A stretch of 11,370 nt of DNA from CAVXAE01 sp044225565 (GCA_044225565.1 JBGAIL010000158.1:1-11370); one strand, 5' to 3'; counted from the stretch's first letter, positions 1 through 6,109 are shown. Made by a program: numbers and translations. The notes: generated from the letters alone by a model not told the origin.

Positions 1-169
1 CCGTGGCGTGGTCTGCGATGTCGATCGCGCCGTTCACGGTGGAGACCTTGTCGGCGGTCTCGCCGCTGCGCACGGACACGGAGCCGTTCACGCGGTTGTG
101 CCCGTCGTAACTGCACGCGGGCAGGGCCGCGAACGCGACGAGCAGAGCGAACAGGGAAATACGGGTCAT
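1..169 (-). CDS. VNG-repeat exported protein, N-terminal part (truncated by window edge)
   Basis: This partial reading frame starts with ATG at 169 and stays open to the window edge, giving 56 codons. A good Shine-Dalgarno sequence, GGAGG (177-181), lies 7 bases upstream. Residues 1-18 form a short basic start plus a hydrophobic stretch, ending in LPAC with the Cys at residue 19. This could be a lipoprotein signal, but Pro before Ala is not the usual lipobox, so an ordinary Sec signal is also possible. The mature part carries VNGSVSVRSGE and VSTVNGAIDIA, the same units as the neighbouring gene at 301-1014. The two are clearly paralogous, including the 18-residue spacing between VNG motifs. 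Function is unknown; by the repeat pattern I infer a beta-helix protein of the envelope. The C-terminal end lies outside the window. Confidence 0.75.
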   Translation of the reverse strand, partial: MTRISLFALLVAFAALPACSYDGHNRVNGSVSVRSGETADKVSTVNGAIDIADHAT

Positions 170-300
170 GGCGCGGCCTCCAGCAGAGTGGGTAAGCCTA
201 TATCCCGCCCGCACGCTGAAAGTTGCGCGGCCGTGCGGCGCGGGCAGCTCGGCGGATGCCAGGCAGGCGCGCGCAGCCGCGATGTGCGCTCGGCGTGCCC
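170..300. other. Gap between the two VNG-repeat genes
   Basis: These 131 bases separate the tandem paralogues. The only clear element is the Shine-Dalgarno GGAGG at 177-181 for the leftward partial gene. An AT-richer spot (CCTATATC, 198-205; GATATAGG on the minus strand) could be a -10 box, but I find no convincing -35 partner. GC-rich imperfect inverted repeats around 232-250 have no T-run after them, so I do not call a terminator. Confidence 0.4.
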
Positions 301-1014
301 TCAGCCGGGCGGGTGCGCTCCCGCAAACATCATCACCGTGGCACCTTCCACGGGTCCGATCCGCGCGGTCTCGCTGACATAAAGCTTCACTTCGCGCTCG
401 AACCGCATGGGCCCCTCGACGACCGCGCCGGGACCGATCACCACCTTGGGCAAAGGCCTGCGACCCTCGCTGGCGGCCACGCTGGCCCCCTTCACGAGAA
501 TCCCGCCTTCCACTCGCGAATCCGCCTCGATCACGATGTCACCGGTCTCCGTCCGGAGTCCGCCCCCCACGTGCGCCGCTGCGAGGTGGATTCGCCCGTT
601 CACGCTTGCTACCCGGCCGGCCACTTCGGTGTCTCGATCCAGCACGACGGTGCCGTTCACGGCGGAAATGCTGCCGGCCACGCGAGCCGCCTTTCCCAGC
701 GCCACGCCGCCGTTCACCGTGGAAACGTTGCTCGAGACCCGCGCGTTCTCGCCCACGGAGATGCCACCGTTCACGCTCTGCAGGGATTTCGCAGTGGCGC
801 TGGGCTCGAGCTCGATGGCTCCATTCACCGTCTGCGCGCTCCGCACCGCGGCATTTTCCGCCACATGGATGCTGCCATTCACGGTGGAGACGTCCTGCAC
901 GCGCTCACCGCTCTTCACGGAGACGGCGCCGCCGGAAGGGTGAGGTTCTTCGCCAAGGGCGGGCAGGGCAGTGCAAAGCCCCAGGATTCCAGCCAGTAAC
1001 CCGATTCGATGCAT
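301..1014 (-). CDS. Exported VNG-repeat protein, predicted beta-helix (uncharacterised)
   Basis: This gene encodes 237 residues. I chose ATG at 1014 over the in-frame TTG at 1032 because GGGGGA (1020-1025) sits 5 bases upstream and the protein then begins directly with a signal peptide (residues 1 to about 21, ending ALPALG). The mature protein has VNG motifs at residues 45, 63, 81, 100, 119 and 138 and a related TGD at 157. Each is followed by alternating hydrophobic residues such as SIHV, AIEL and GISV. A period of 18-19 residues with Asn-Gly turns suggests a right-handed beta-helix, loosely like DUF4097 or bactofilin-type proteins; I cannot assign a family. Residues from about 184 (EGRRPLPK) look like a separate C-terminal cap with further strand repeats. 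The gene lies 24 bases after ispB, probably co-transcribed, and has a paralogue downstream. Function is unknown. Confidence 0.85.
   Translation of the reverse strand: MHRIGLLAGILGLCTALPALGEEPHPSGGAVSVKSGERVQDVSTVNGSIHVAENAAVRSAQTVNGAIELEPSATAKSLQSVNGGISVGENARVSSNVSTVNGGVALGKAARVAGSISAVNGTVVLDRDTEVAGRVASVNGRIHLAAAHVGGGLRTETGDIVIEADSRVEGGILVKGASVAASEGRRPLPKVVIGPGAVVEGPMRFEREVKLYVSETARIGPVEGATVMMFAGAHPPG
596..882 (-). repeat. Tandem coding repeat, 54-57 base period
   Basis: The word CCGTTCAC or CCATTCAC (reverse complement of codons for VNG/VNGS) recurs at 596, 653, 710, 767, 821 and 875. The steps are 57, 57, 57, 54 and 54 bases. The intervening bases vary and the reading frame is kept, so this is a protein repeat seen at DNA level. 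Two more copies, at 30 and 84 (step 54), lie in the neighbouring partial gene. Confidence 0.85.
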
Positions 1015-1038
1015 CTCGATCCCCCGCGGCAACGCCGC

Positions 1039-2007
1039 TCAGGTGGTGTGCTCGACCGCAAAGCGGCTGAGGGCTTCGAGACCTTTCTTGTATTCCGTGT
1101 CCGGCAGCGGCGCCAGGGCCGCGATCGCTTTGGCGGACTCCTCACCCGCCACCCGGGCGGTGTAATCGAGTCCGCCCGTGGATTCTATCGCAGTCAGCAC
1201 CGGCTCCATCCGCTCGAGCCCGCCATTTTCGATGGCCTGGCGAATGGCCTGCTGCTGTGCCGGCGTGCCGTTCTTCAGAGCATGGATGAGCGGCAGCGTG
1301 GGCTTGCCCTCGGCCAGGTCGTCGCCCAGGTTCTTGCCGCGCTCTTCGGGGTTCGAGCGGTAGTCGAGCACGTCGTCCACCAGCTGATAGGCGGTGCCGA
1401 GGTGACGGCCGTAGTCCGCCAGCGCCGCCTGGATGTTCGGCGGGCTGCCGGCGAGCACGGCCGCGACCTGCGCACCGGCCTCGAACAGGCGGGCGGTCTT
1501 GCGGTGGATCACCTCGAGGTAACGCTGCTCGGTGGTGTCCGGATCGTGCGCGTTCATCAGCTGCAGCACCTCGCCCTCGGCGATGGTGTTGGTCGCCTCG
1601 GACATGATCTCCATGACCCGCTGGGAGGCGAGAGCGGCCATCATCTGGAAGGCGCGGGAATAAACGAAATCCCCCACGAGCACGCTCGCCGGGTTGCCGT
1701 ACACCTCGTTGGCGGTGTCGCGGCCGCGGCGCTTGGAAGAGCCATCCACCACGTCGTCGTGGAGCAGGGTGGCCGTGTGGATGAACTCGATGAACGCAGC
1801 CGCTTCGACATGGGCCTGGCCCTGCCCCCCACAGGCGCGGCCGGCCAGCAGGACGAGAAGAGGCCGCAGGCGCTTGCCGCCGCCGGCGATGATGTGCTCG
1901 GCCACCTGGTCCACGAGTGCCACGCGGCTTTTCAGGCGTGCCCGGACCACCGCGTCGAGGGCGGCGAGGTCGGGGCGGACGAGGTCGCGGATCTGTTCGA
2001 GCTTCAC
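1039..2007 (-). CDS. ispB: Polyprenyl (octaprenyl-type) diphosphate synthase
   Basis: IspB adds isopentenyl diphosphate units to farnesyl diphosphate, making the long all-trans prenyl chain that becomes the ubiquinone tail. The product has 322 residues, about the usual length for the family. The GTG start at 2007 gives the family-typical beginning KLEQIRDLV, and AGGA (2017-2020) stands 9 bases upstream. An ATG further upstream at 2067 would add 20 unlikely residues. Key motifs are GGGKRLRP (residues 42-49), the first aspartate-rich motif in LLHDDVVD (DDxxD at 84-88) and the second one DDVLD (211-215), followed by KNLGDDLAEGKPTLP. The residues before the first motif are identical to those I recall in E. 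coli IspB, so a C40 product is plausible, but chain length cannot be read with certainty. It diverges from rplU, a common gammaproteobacterial arrangement. Confidence 0.96.
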   Translation of the reverse strand: MKLEQIRDLVRPDLAALDAVVRARLKSRVALVDQVAEHIIAGGGKRLRPLLVLLAGRACGGQGQAHVEAAAFIEFIHTATLLHDDVVDGSSKRRGRDTANEVYGNPASVLVGDFVYSRAFQMMAALASQRVMEIMSEATNTIAEGEVLQLMNAHDPDTTEQRYLEVIHRKTARLFEAGAQVAAVLAGSPPNIQAALADYGRHLGTAYQLVDDVLDYRSNPEERGKNLGDDLAEGKPTLPLIHALKNGTPAQQQAIRQAIENGGLERMEPVLTAIESTGGLDYTARVAGEESAKAIAALAPLPDTEYKKGLEALSRFAVEHTT

Positions 2008-2159
2008 GGCGGCGCATCCTAGCTGAGCAGGGCGCGGGCTGTATCGCCTTATCTGGGAGGCCGGCATGAGTTTGCCGCAGTTCCGCGCGGCGGCCGGCCG
2101 GACCGGGCGGCGGCGCCGTAAGTCTCTGTCCAGCCTTCGGAAACGGGGGCAAAACGGGT

Positions 2160-2188
2160 TTGACCCTTTGGGGGTCGGCCGCTAGAAT
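2160..2188 (+). promoter_or_regulatory. sigma70-type promoter of rplU-rpmA
   Basis: TTGACC (2160-2165) and TAGAAT (2183-2188) are separated by exactly 17 bases, five of six matches to consensus in each box. Transcription would begin near 2195, leaving a leader of about 50 bases before rplU. The spacer contains most of a perfect dyad, GACCC-TTTGG-GGGTC (2162-2176), which overlaps the -35 box. Confidence 0.8.
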
Positions 2189-2204
2189 GCGCGGCCTTTC
2201 ACCA

Positions 2205-2223
2205 GCCTGGGCAGCGCCCGGGC
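2205..2223 (+). promoter_or_regulatory. Hairpin in rplU leader
   Basis: GCCTGGGC (2205-2212) pairs with GCCCGGGC (2216-2223) across an AGC loop: eight pairs including one G-U. It lies inside the predicted 5' leader, about 22 bases before the rplU start. Because it is followed by no T-run, attenuation by termination is unlikely. A role in L21 feedback or mRNA stability is possible but unproven. Confidence 0.4.
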
Positions 2224-2245
2224 CTCATCACCCGGATCGCCCATC

Positions 2246-2560
2246 ATGTACGCAGTCATCGCCACCGGCGGCAAGCAATATCGCGTCAGCAAAGACGCCA
2301 CCCTGCGCGTCGAGAAGCTCGACGCCGAGCCGGGTGCCACCGTGGAATTCGGCGAGGTGCTGCTGGTCGGCCAGGGCGCGGACGTGAAGCTCGGTGCCCC
2401 GCTGCTGAAGGGCGGCAAGGTCACGGCCACGGTCGTGCGCCACGGGCAGGGGGACAAGGTCTCCATCGTCAAATTCCGTCGCCGCAAGCACTACCTGCGG
2501 CAGAAGACGCATCGTCAGCAATTCACGGAAGTGAAGGTCACCGGCATCAGCGCCGGTTAA
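2246..2560 (+). CDS. rplU: 50S ribosomal protein L21
   Basis: L21 binds 23S rRNA in the large ribosomal subunit. The 104-residue product begins MYAVIATGGKQYRV, the family signature, and carries the basic C-terminal RNA-binding stretch KFRRRKHYLRQKTHRQ (around residues 75-91), in which GHRQ of many relatives is replaced by THRQ. The length is the family norm. Ribosome binding appears to rely on a weak GGA 9 bases before ATG. It is the first gene of the rplU-rpmA unit, with a strong promoter at 2160-2188, and rpmA follows after 27 bases. Confidence 0.98.
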   Translation: MYAVIATGGKQYRVSKDATLRVEKLDAEPGATVEFGEVLLVGQGADVKLGAPLLKGGKVTATVVRHGQGDKVSIVKFRRRKHYLRQKTHRQQFTEVKVTGISAG

Positions 2561-2587
2561 AGCCCTCTTCAAGACAGGATCAGGCTC

Positions 2588-2854
2588 ATGGCACACAAAA
2601 AGGCAGGCGGCAGCACCAAGAACGGCCGCGACTCCCACAGCAAGCGCCTCGGCGTGAAGCGCTTCGGCGGCGAGCAGGTGCTGGCGGGGAACATCATCGT
2701 GCGTCAGCGCGGCACTCAGATGCGCGCGGGCGAGAACGTCGGCATCGGCGTGGACCATACGCTGTTCGCCAAGGTGGCCGGCCGCGTCGCATTCAAGCGC
2801 AAGGGCGCCGAGCAGCGTGTGTACGTGAGCGTGCTCCCCGAGACCGTGAACTGA
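2588..2854 (+). CDS. rpmA: 50S ribosomal protein L27
   Basis: L27 sits near the peptidyl-transferase centre of the 50S subunit, its N-terminal tail reaching toward the tRNA ends. The 88-residue product starts MAHKKAGGSTKNGRDSHSKR, the classic L27 beginning, with no N-terminal extension of the cleaved Firmicutes type. RVAFKRKG near residues 63-70 is also typical. AGGA (2576-2579) lies 8 bases before the ATG. The gene is co-transcribed with rplU and followed by a terminator hairpin. Confidence 0.98.
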   Translation: MAHKKAGGSTKNGRDSHSKRLGVKRFGGEQVLAGNIIVRQRGTQMRAGENVGIGVDHTLFAKVAGRVAFKRKGAEQRVYVSVLPETVN

Positions 2855-2888
2855 GATCCAGCCTCCGGGCTGTCGATCGAATCGTACG

Positions 2889-2917
2889 AACCCCGGCCCC
2901 TGCCGGGGTTTTCGTTT
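2889..2917 (+). terminator. Rho-independent terminator after rpmA
   Basis: CCCCGG (2891-2896) pairs with CCGGGG (2903-2908) around a 6-base loop. The flanking AA/TT (2889-2890 and 2909-2910) extend the stem to eight pairs. The T-rich run TTTTCGTTT (2909-2917) follows. It lies 12 bases before obgE, so obgE is reached by read-through or from a promoter I cannot identify. Confidence 0.8.
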
Positions 2918-2929
2918 GGAACGGAAGTC

Positions 2930-4021
2930 ATGAAATTCGTCGATGAAGCGAGGTTGAGGGTGCAGGCCGGGAACGGCGGGCGCGGCAGCACCAGCTTCCG
3001 GCGCGAGAAGTTCGTGCCCTTCGGCGGCCCGGACGGCGGCGACGGCGGGGATGGCGGCAGCGTCTATCTGCGCGCCGCGCCGGGCATCAACACGCTCGCG
3101 GACTTCAGAATCGAGCGCACCTACAAGGCTCGACATGGCGAAGGCGGCTCCGGCAACGGCTGCACCGGCCGCGGCGGTGACGACCTCTACGTACCCGTGC
3201 CCATCGGCACGGTGGTCCGCGAAGCGGAAACCGGTGAAGAGCTTGGCGATCTCGTGAAAGAGGGCGATAGCCTGCTCGTCGCGCGCGGTGGAAAGGGCGG
3301 TTGGGGCAACACCCGGTTCAAGTCCAGCACCAACCGTGCGCCGCGCCAGTTCGGCCCCGGCCTGCCGGGCGAGAAGCGCATGCTCGAGCTGGAACTGAAG
3401 TTGATCGCGGACGTCGGCCTGCTGGGCCTGCCGAACGCGGGCAAGTCCACGCTGATCCGGGCCGTCTCCGCCGCGAAGCCCAAAGTGGCGGACTATCCTT
3501 TCACCACGTTGCACCCCAACCTGGGTGTGGTGTCCGTGGGCGAGCACCGCAGCTTCGTCATGGCGGACATCCCCGGCCTCATCGAAGGTGCGGCCGAGGG
3601 TGCCGGCCTGGGCATCCAGTTCCTGCGCCACCTGCAGCGCACCCGCGTGCTCTTGCACCTGGTGGATATCGCCCCGCCGGACCCGGATGCGGACCCTGTG
3701 AAGGACGCGCGGGCGATCGTTGCGGAGCTGAAGAAGTTCGACGCCGGCCTCGCTGCCAAGCCGCGCTGGCTGGTGCTCAACAAGCAGGACCTGCTGCCGC
3801 CCCGGGACGCCGAGAAGCGGGCGAAGGACATCCTTCGCCGCCTGCGCTACAAGGGCAAATGGTTCCTCGTCTCAGGCGCCACGGGCCTGGGCACGAAGGA
3901 GCTCTGCGCGGAGGTTATGAGGTTTTTGGAGGAGCAGCGGCGGCCCGCTGCTGATGGAGAGCCTGCGCCCGATTCCGCTGCATCCGCAGCACGAAAAGCC
4001 TCCGCGCGGCCGCGGAAGTGA
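2930..4021 (+). CDS. obgE: Obg-family GTPase, ribosome assembly
   Basis: ObgE/CgtA is an essential GTPase that binds the 50S subunit late in assembly and links growth to stress signals. The 363 residues show the glycine-rich Obg domain (about 1-158, with VQAGNGGRGS and GGDGGDGG). The G domain follows: GLPNAGKS (166-173, P-loop), DIPG (213-216, G3), NKQD (284-287, G4) and SGATG (315-319, G5). The C-terminal tail (about 337-363) is low-complexity Ala/Arg-rich and ends in ARPRK; such tails vary among relatives. The ATG at 2930 has GGA-type ribosome-binding sequence a few bases upstream. The gene follows rpmA by 75 bases, with the terminator between them. No proB or other gene follows on the same strand: the next gene, rpsT, runs toward it. 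Confidence 0.97.
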   Translation: MKFVDEARLRVQAGNGGRGSTSFRREKFVPFGGPDGGDGGDGGSVYLRAAPGINTLADFRIERTYKARHGEGGSGNGCTGRGGDDLYVPVPIGTVVREAETGEELGDLVKEGDSLLVARGGKGGWGNTRFKSSTNRAPRQFGPGLPGEKRMLELELKLIADVGLLGLPNAGKSTLIRAVSAAKPKVADYPFTTLHPNLGVVSVGEHRSFVMADIPGLIEGAAEGAGLGIQFLRHLQRTRVLLHLVDIAPPDPDADPVKDARAIVAELKKFDAGLAAKPRWLVLNKQDLLPPRDAEKRAKDILRRLRYKGKWFLVSGATGLGTKELCAEVMRFLEEQRRPAADGEPAPDSAASAARKASARPRK

Positions 4022-4091
4022 GCGTGGTGGCCGGCGCGCCGGGACGGCGCGAGTAACCCGCTTTGCCGTTCATGAGCCTCTCCTTGGGGCG

Positions 4092-4120
4092 GCTGGGGTA
4101 TGGCAAGGCCTGACCCCAGC
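4092..4120. repeat. Perfect hairpin downstream of rpsT, REP-like
   Basis: GCTGGGGT (4092-4099) and ACCCCAGC (4113-4120) form a perfect 8-bp stem. Inside it, GGC and GCC (4102-4104 and 4108-4110) can add three pairs. It lies 10 bases beyond the rpsT stop codon, in the gap between the convergent obgE and rpsT genes. Neither strand has a T-run after the stem, so it is not a classic terminator, though it may still block read-through or protect mRNA 3' ends. The half CAAGGCCTGACCCC resembles REP-type palindrome ends that I associate with RAYT transposases. This is from memory and unverified, and no second copy is present in the window. Confidence 0.55.
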
Positions 4121-4129
4121 GACTCGGTC

Positions 4130-4393
4130 TTACTGCATCTTCCGGAGGCTGGCGGCGAGCCGGCTCTTGTGCCGGGCCGCCTTGTTGCGGTGAACGATCT
4201 GCTTGTTCACCAGGGAATCGATCACCGGCACGGCGTCCTGGTAGCTCTTCTGCGCCGTCTCCCTGTTGCCCCCCTCGATGGCCGCGGTGACGCCGCGGAT
4301 GGCCGAGCGCATCTGCGAGCGCAGCGCGACGTTGCGGGAGCGGTGTTTCACAGCCTGGCGGGCTGCTTTTTCGGCGGACGGAGTATTGGCCAC
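4130..4393 (-). CDS. rpsT: 30S ribosomal protein S20
   Basis: S20 binds 16S rRNA early in assembly of the small subunit. The 87-residue product is highly basic and matches the family from ANTPSAEKAARQ through VNKQIVHRNKAARHKSRL to the end. Translation begins at GTG (4391-4393); no ATG gives a full-length protein. The upstream sequence has only a weak GAG, and E. coli rpsT also uses a non-ATG start (UUG), tied there to feedback control by S20. It is convergent with obgE and divergent from murJ. A TTGACA promoter lies upstream at 4428-4457. Confidence 0.97.
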   Translation of the reverse strand: MANTPSAEKAARQAVKHRSRNVALRSQMRSAIRGVTAAIEGGNRETAQKSYQDAVPVIDSLVNKQIVHRNKAARHKSRLAASLRKMQ

Positions 4394-4403
4394 GAGAACT
4401 CAA

Positions 4404-4426
4404 CCGGGCTAGTTTGAAGAGCCCGG
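4404..4426 (-). promoter_or_regulatory. Perfect dyad at the rpsT transcription start/leader
   Basis: CCGGGCT (minus strand 4426-4420) and AGCCCGG (4410-4404) form a perfect 7-bp inverted repeat with a 9-base loop. It covers the predicted transcription start and most of the short leader. It may be an operator, or a leader hairpin if transcription starts slightly earlier than predicted. No regulator can be named. Confidence 0.4.
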
Positions 4427-4427
4427 C

Positions 4428-4457
4428 ATTCTGCGGACCCGGCCCGGCCATTGTCAA
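4428..4457 (-). promoter_or_regulatory. Predicted rpsT promoter
   Basis: On the minus strand a perfect TTGACA (4457-4452) is followed after 18 bases by CAGAAT (4433-4428), four of six matches to the -10 consensus. Transcription would start near 4421, about 28 bases before the GTG of rpsT. Confidence 0.65.
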
Positions 4458-4500
4458 CGGCGAAGGGTCCGCCGGCGCACAGCCGTGCGGGTCGCTCCGG

Positions 4501-4506
4501 TATAGT
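4501..4506 (+). promoter_or_regulatory. Possible -10 box for murJ
   Basis: TATAGT at 4501-4506 is a good -10 hexamer 40 bases before the murJ ATG, in an otherwise GC-rich stretch between divergent genes. The bases 17 upstream (CACAGC) do not resemble a -35 box, so the call is tentative. Confidence 0.3.
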
Positions 4507-4546
4507 CGCAGCCCCGTCCTTCCGGCCCCGCCTTAAGTCACCTGGG

Positions 4547-6068
4547 ATGAGTCGCGCCCTTTTCCGCAGCACCAGCGTCGTCGGCGTGACCACGCTCCTT
4601 TCCCGGATCACCGGCCTCCTGCGCGACATGGTCTACGCGCGCATGTTTCCCACGGGCACCGGCCTCATGGACGCCTTCCTGGTCGCCTACCAGATCCCCA
4701 ACACCCTGCGCCGGCTGTTCGCCGAGGGCGCGTTCTCGCAGGCCTTCGTCCCGGTGGTGGCGGAGTACAAGGTGAAGCGGGGGCAGGAGGAGGTGCGGGA
4801 GCTGGTGGACAGCACCGCCGGCACGCTGGGTCTCGTGGTGTTCGTGGTCTCGCTGCTTCAAGGAGCGCGGCACGTTCGATCTCGCGGTGGAGATGCTCCG
4901 CTGGACGTTCCCTTATCTCTTCTTCATCTCGCTGACGGCGCTGGCGGGGGGCGTGCTGAACAGCTACGGCCGGTTCGCGCTTCCGGCGATGACGTCGGTG
5001 GCGCTCAACCTCACCGCCATCGTGTTCGCAGCGTGGATCGCACCGCACACGGCGAATCCCGGCGTCACGCTGGCCATCGGTGTGTTCGTCGCCGGAGCCA
5101 TCCAGCTGGCGATGCAGATCCCGCCGCTGCTCAAGTTGCGCCTGCTGCGGCAGCCGCTGTGGAATTTCGGGCACGAAGGCGTGCGGCGCATCGGGAAGCT
5201 GATGCTGCCAGCGATCCTTGGCTCCTCCATGGGGCAGGTCAGCGTGTTGATCAGTTCGTCCATCGCCACTTTGCTGGCGACTGGCAGCGTGGCGTGGCTC
5301 TACTACGCGGACCGGCTGGTGGAGTTTCCGCTGGGCGTGTTCAGCATAGCGCTTGCCACGGTGATTCTGCCGAGTCTTTCGGCACATCACGCGGAGGCAT
5401 CGCCGCAACGCTTCGCGGCCACCATGGATCGCGCGCTGCGGCTGCTACTGTTGGTAGTCGTGCCTGCATCCGTGGCGTTGGCCGTGCTGGCTGGACCGTT
5501 GACCGTGGTGATCTTCCACTACGGGCACTTCACCGAGACGGACGTGCAGATGACGCAGGCCGCGCTGCTCGCGTACGCGGTGGCGTTGCTCGGGTGGAGC
5601 CTGGTGAAGGTGCTCGCGCCGGGGTTCTTCGCGCGGCAGGACACCAGGACGCCAATGCGGTCGGCGATTCAATCGCTGGCCGTCACCATCGGGCTCAATC
5701 TGCTGTTCCTGGGCGTGGCGTGGCACCTGGACATGCTGCAACGGCCGGGGTTGCACGTCGTGCTGGCGGCGACCAACGGCATCGGTGCCATGGTGAACGC
5801 GTGGACCCTGTATCGCGGCTTGCGCCGTCAGCAGGTGTTCGTGCCGTCACCGGGGTGGGGCGCGTTGCTCACCCGCATTTTCGTCGCGAACCTGGCGATG
5901 GCAGCGGTGTTGTGGTGGCTGGCGGGGGACGTACGCAGCTGGATGAGCCTCACCACGATCGAGCGGGCGCTGCGCTGCGCCTTGTGCGTCGGCGCGGGCA
6001 TGGGGGCGTACTTCGCCGTGCTGCTCGCGCTGGGTGCCCGGCCGCGGGATTTCGCGGCGCGGGCCTGA
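4547..6068 (+). pseudogene. murJ: Lipid II flippase MurJ, frame-disrupted
   Basis: MurJ moves lipid-linked peptidoglycan precursor across the inner membrane and is essential in most Gammaproteobacteria. Here it is split between two frames. From ATG 4547 the first about 104 residues are good MurJ, including LLSRITGLLRD, DAFLVAYQIPNTLRR and FAEGAFSQAFVPV. From about 4857 the match continues one frame over, with FKERGTFDLAVEMLRWTFPY, then AGGVLNSYGRFALPA, WLYYADRLVEFPLGV and VKVLAPGFFARQDTRTP, to the TGA at 6066-6068. Against E. coli MurJ from memory, about 15 residues (the end of a membrane segment and its loop, usually ending APG) are missing at the junction. The first frame happens to stay open to 6118, giving a misleading long protein. 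The C-terminal part could be called alone from GTG 4887, but that has no natural MurJ start. This is either a true lesion or a sequencing/assembly error. Confidence 0.85.
4853..4860 (+). other. murJ frame break and apparent deletion junction
   Basis: The upstream frame reads CTG CTT at 4853-4858, while the downstream frame reads TTC AAG from 4857. Joining them needs a +1 shift and still leaves out about 15 expected codons. The simplest lesion is a deletion of 3k+2 bases, for example about 44. A short GCTT repeat at the ends of the lost segment would explain it, but the lost bases cannot be seen. Confidence 0.7.
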
Positions 6069-6109
6069 TGACCCGAGCCGTTGGCCTCGCGGCTCAGACG
6101 GGCGGCCCC

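Noticed and set aside
30..882. CRISPR-like or satellite repeat from the recurring CCGTTCAC words
   Set aside because: The repeats keep one reading frame, the spacing changes in multiples of 3, and the translated motif VNG is conserved in a protein with a signal peptide. It is a coding repeat.
1015..1032. TTG start at 1032 for the VNG-repeat gene
   Set aside because: It would add PRGIE before the natural signal peptide, while ATG 1014 has GGGGGA at a good distance.
2008..2067. ATG 2067 as the ispB start
   Set aside because: The extra 20 residues do not resemble the family, whose members begin near the KLEQIRDLV block; GTG 2007 has AGGA upstream.
2021..2150. A promoter for ispB on the minus strand
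   Set aside because: Fragments such as GATAAG and GATACA occur, but none has a -35 box at 16-18 bases, so none was annotated.
4031..4042. Palindrome CCGGCGCGCCGG just after obgE as a terminator
   Set aside because: It is a perfect 12-base palindrome, but there is no loop or T-run, so it does not look like an intrinsic terminator.
4451..4546. GTG... upstream in-frame extension of murJ from 4451
   Set aside because: It adds 32 residues without membrane or family character and overlaps the rpsT promoter; ATG 4547 begins at the conserved N-terminus.
4853..4862. Programmed +1 frameshift in murJ at CTT C, similar to the prfB slip site
   Set aside because: There is no stop codon in the slip position and no internal Shine-Dalgarno placed as in prfB. 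A shift would still leave about 15 conserved residues missing, so a deletion fits better.
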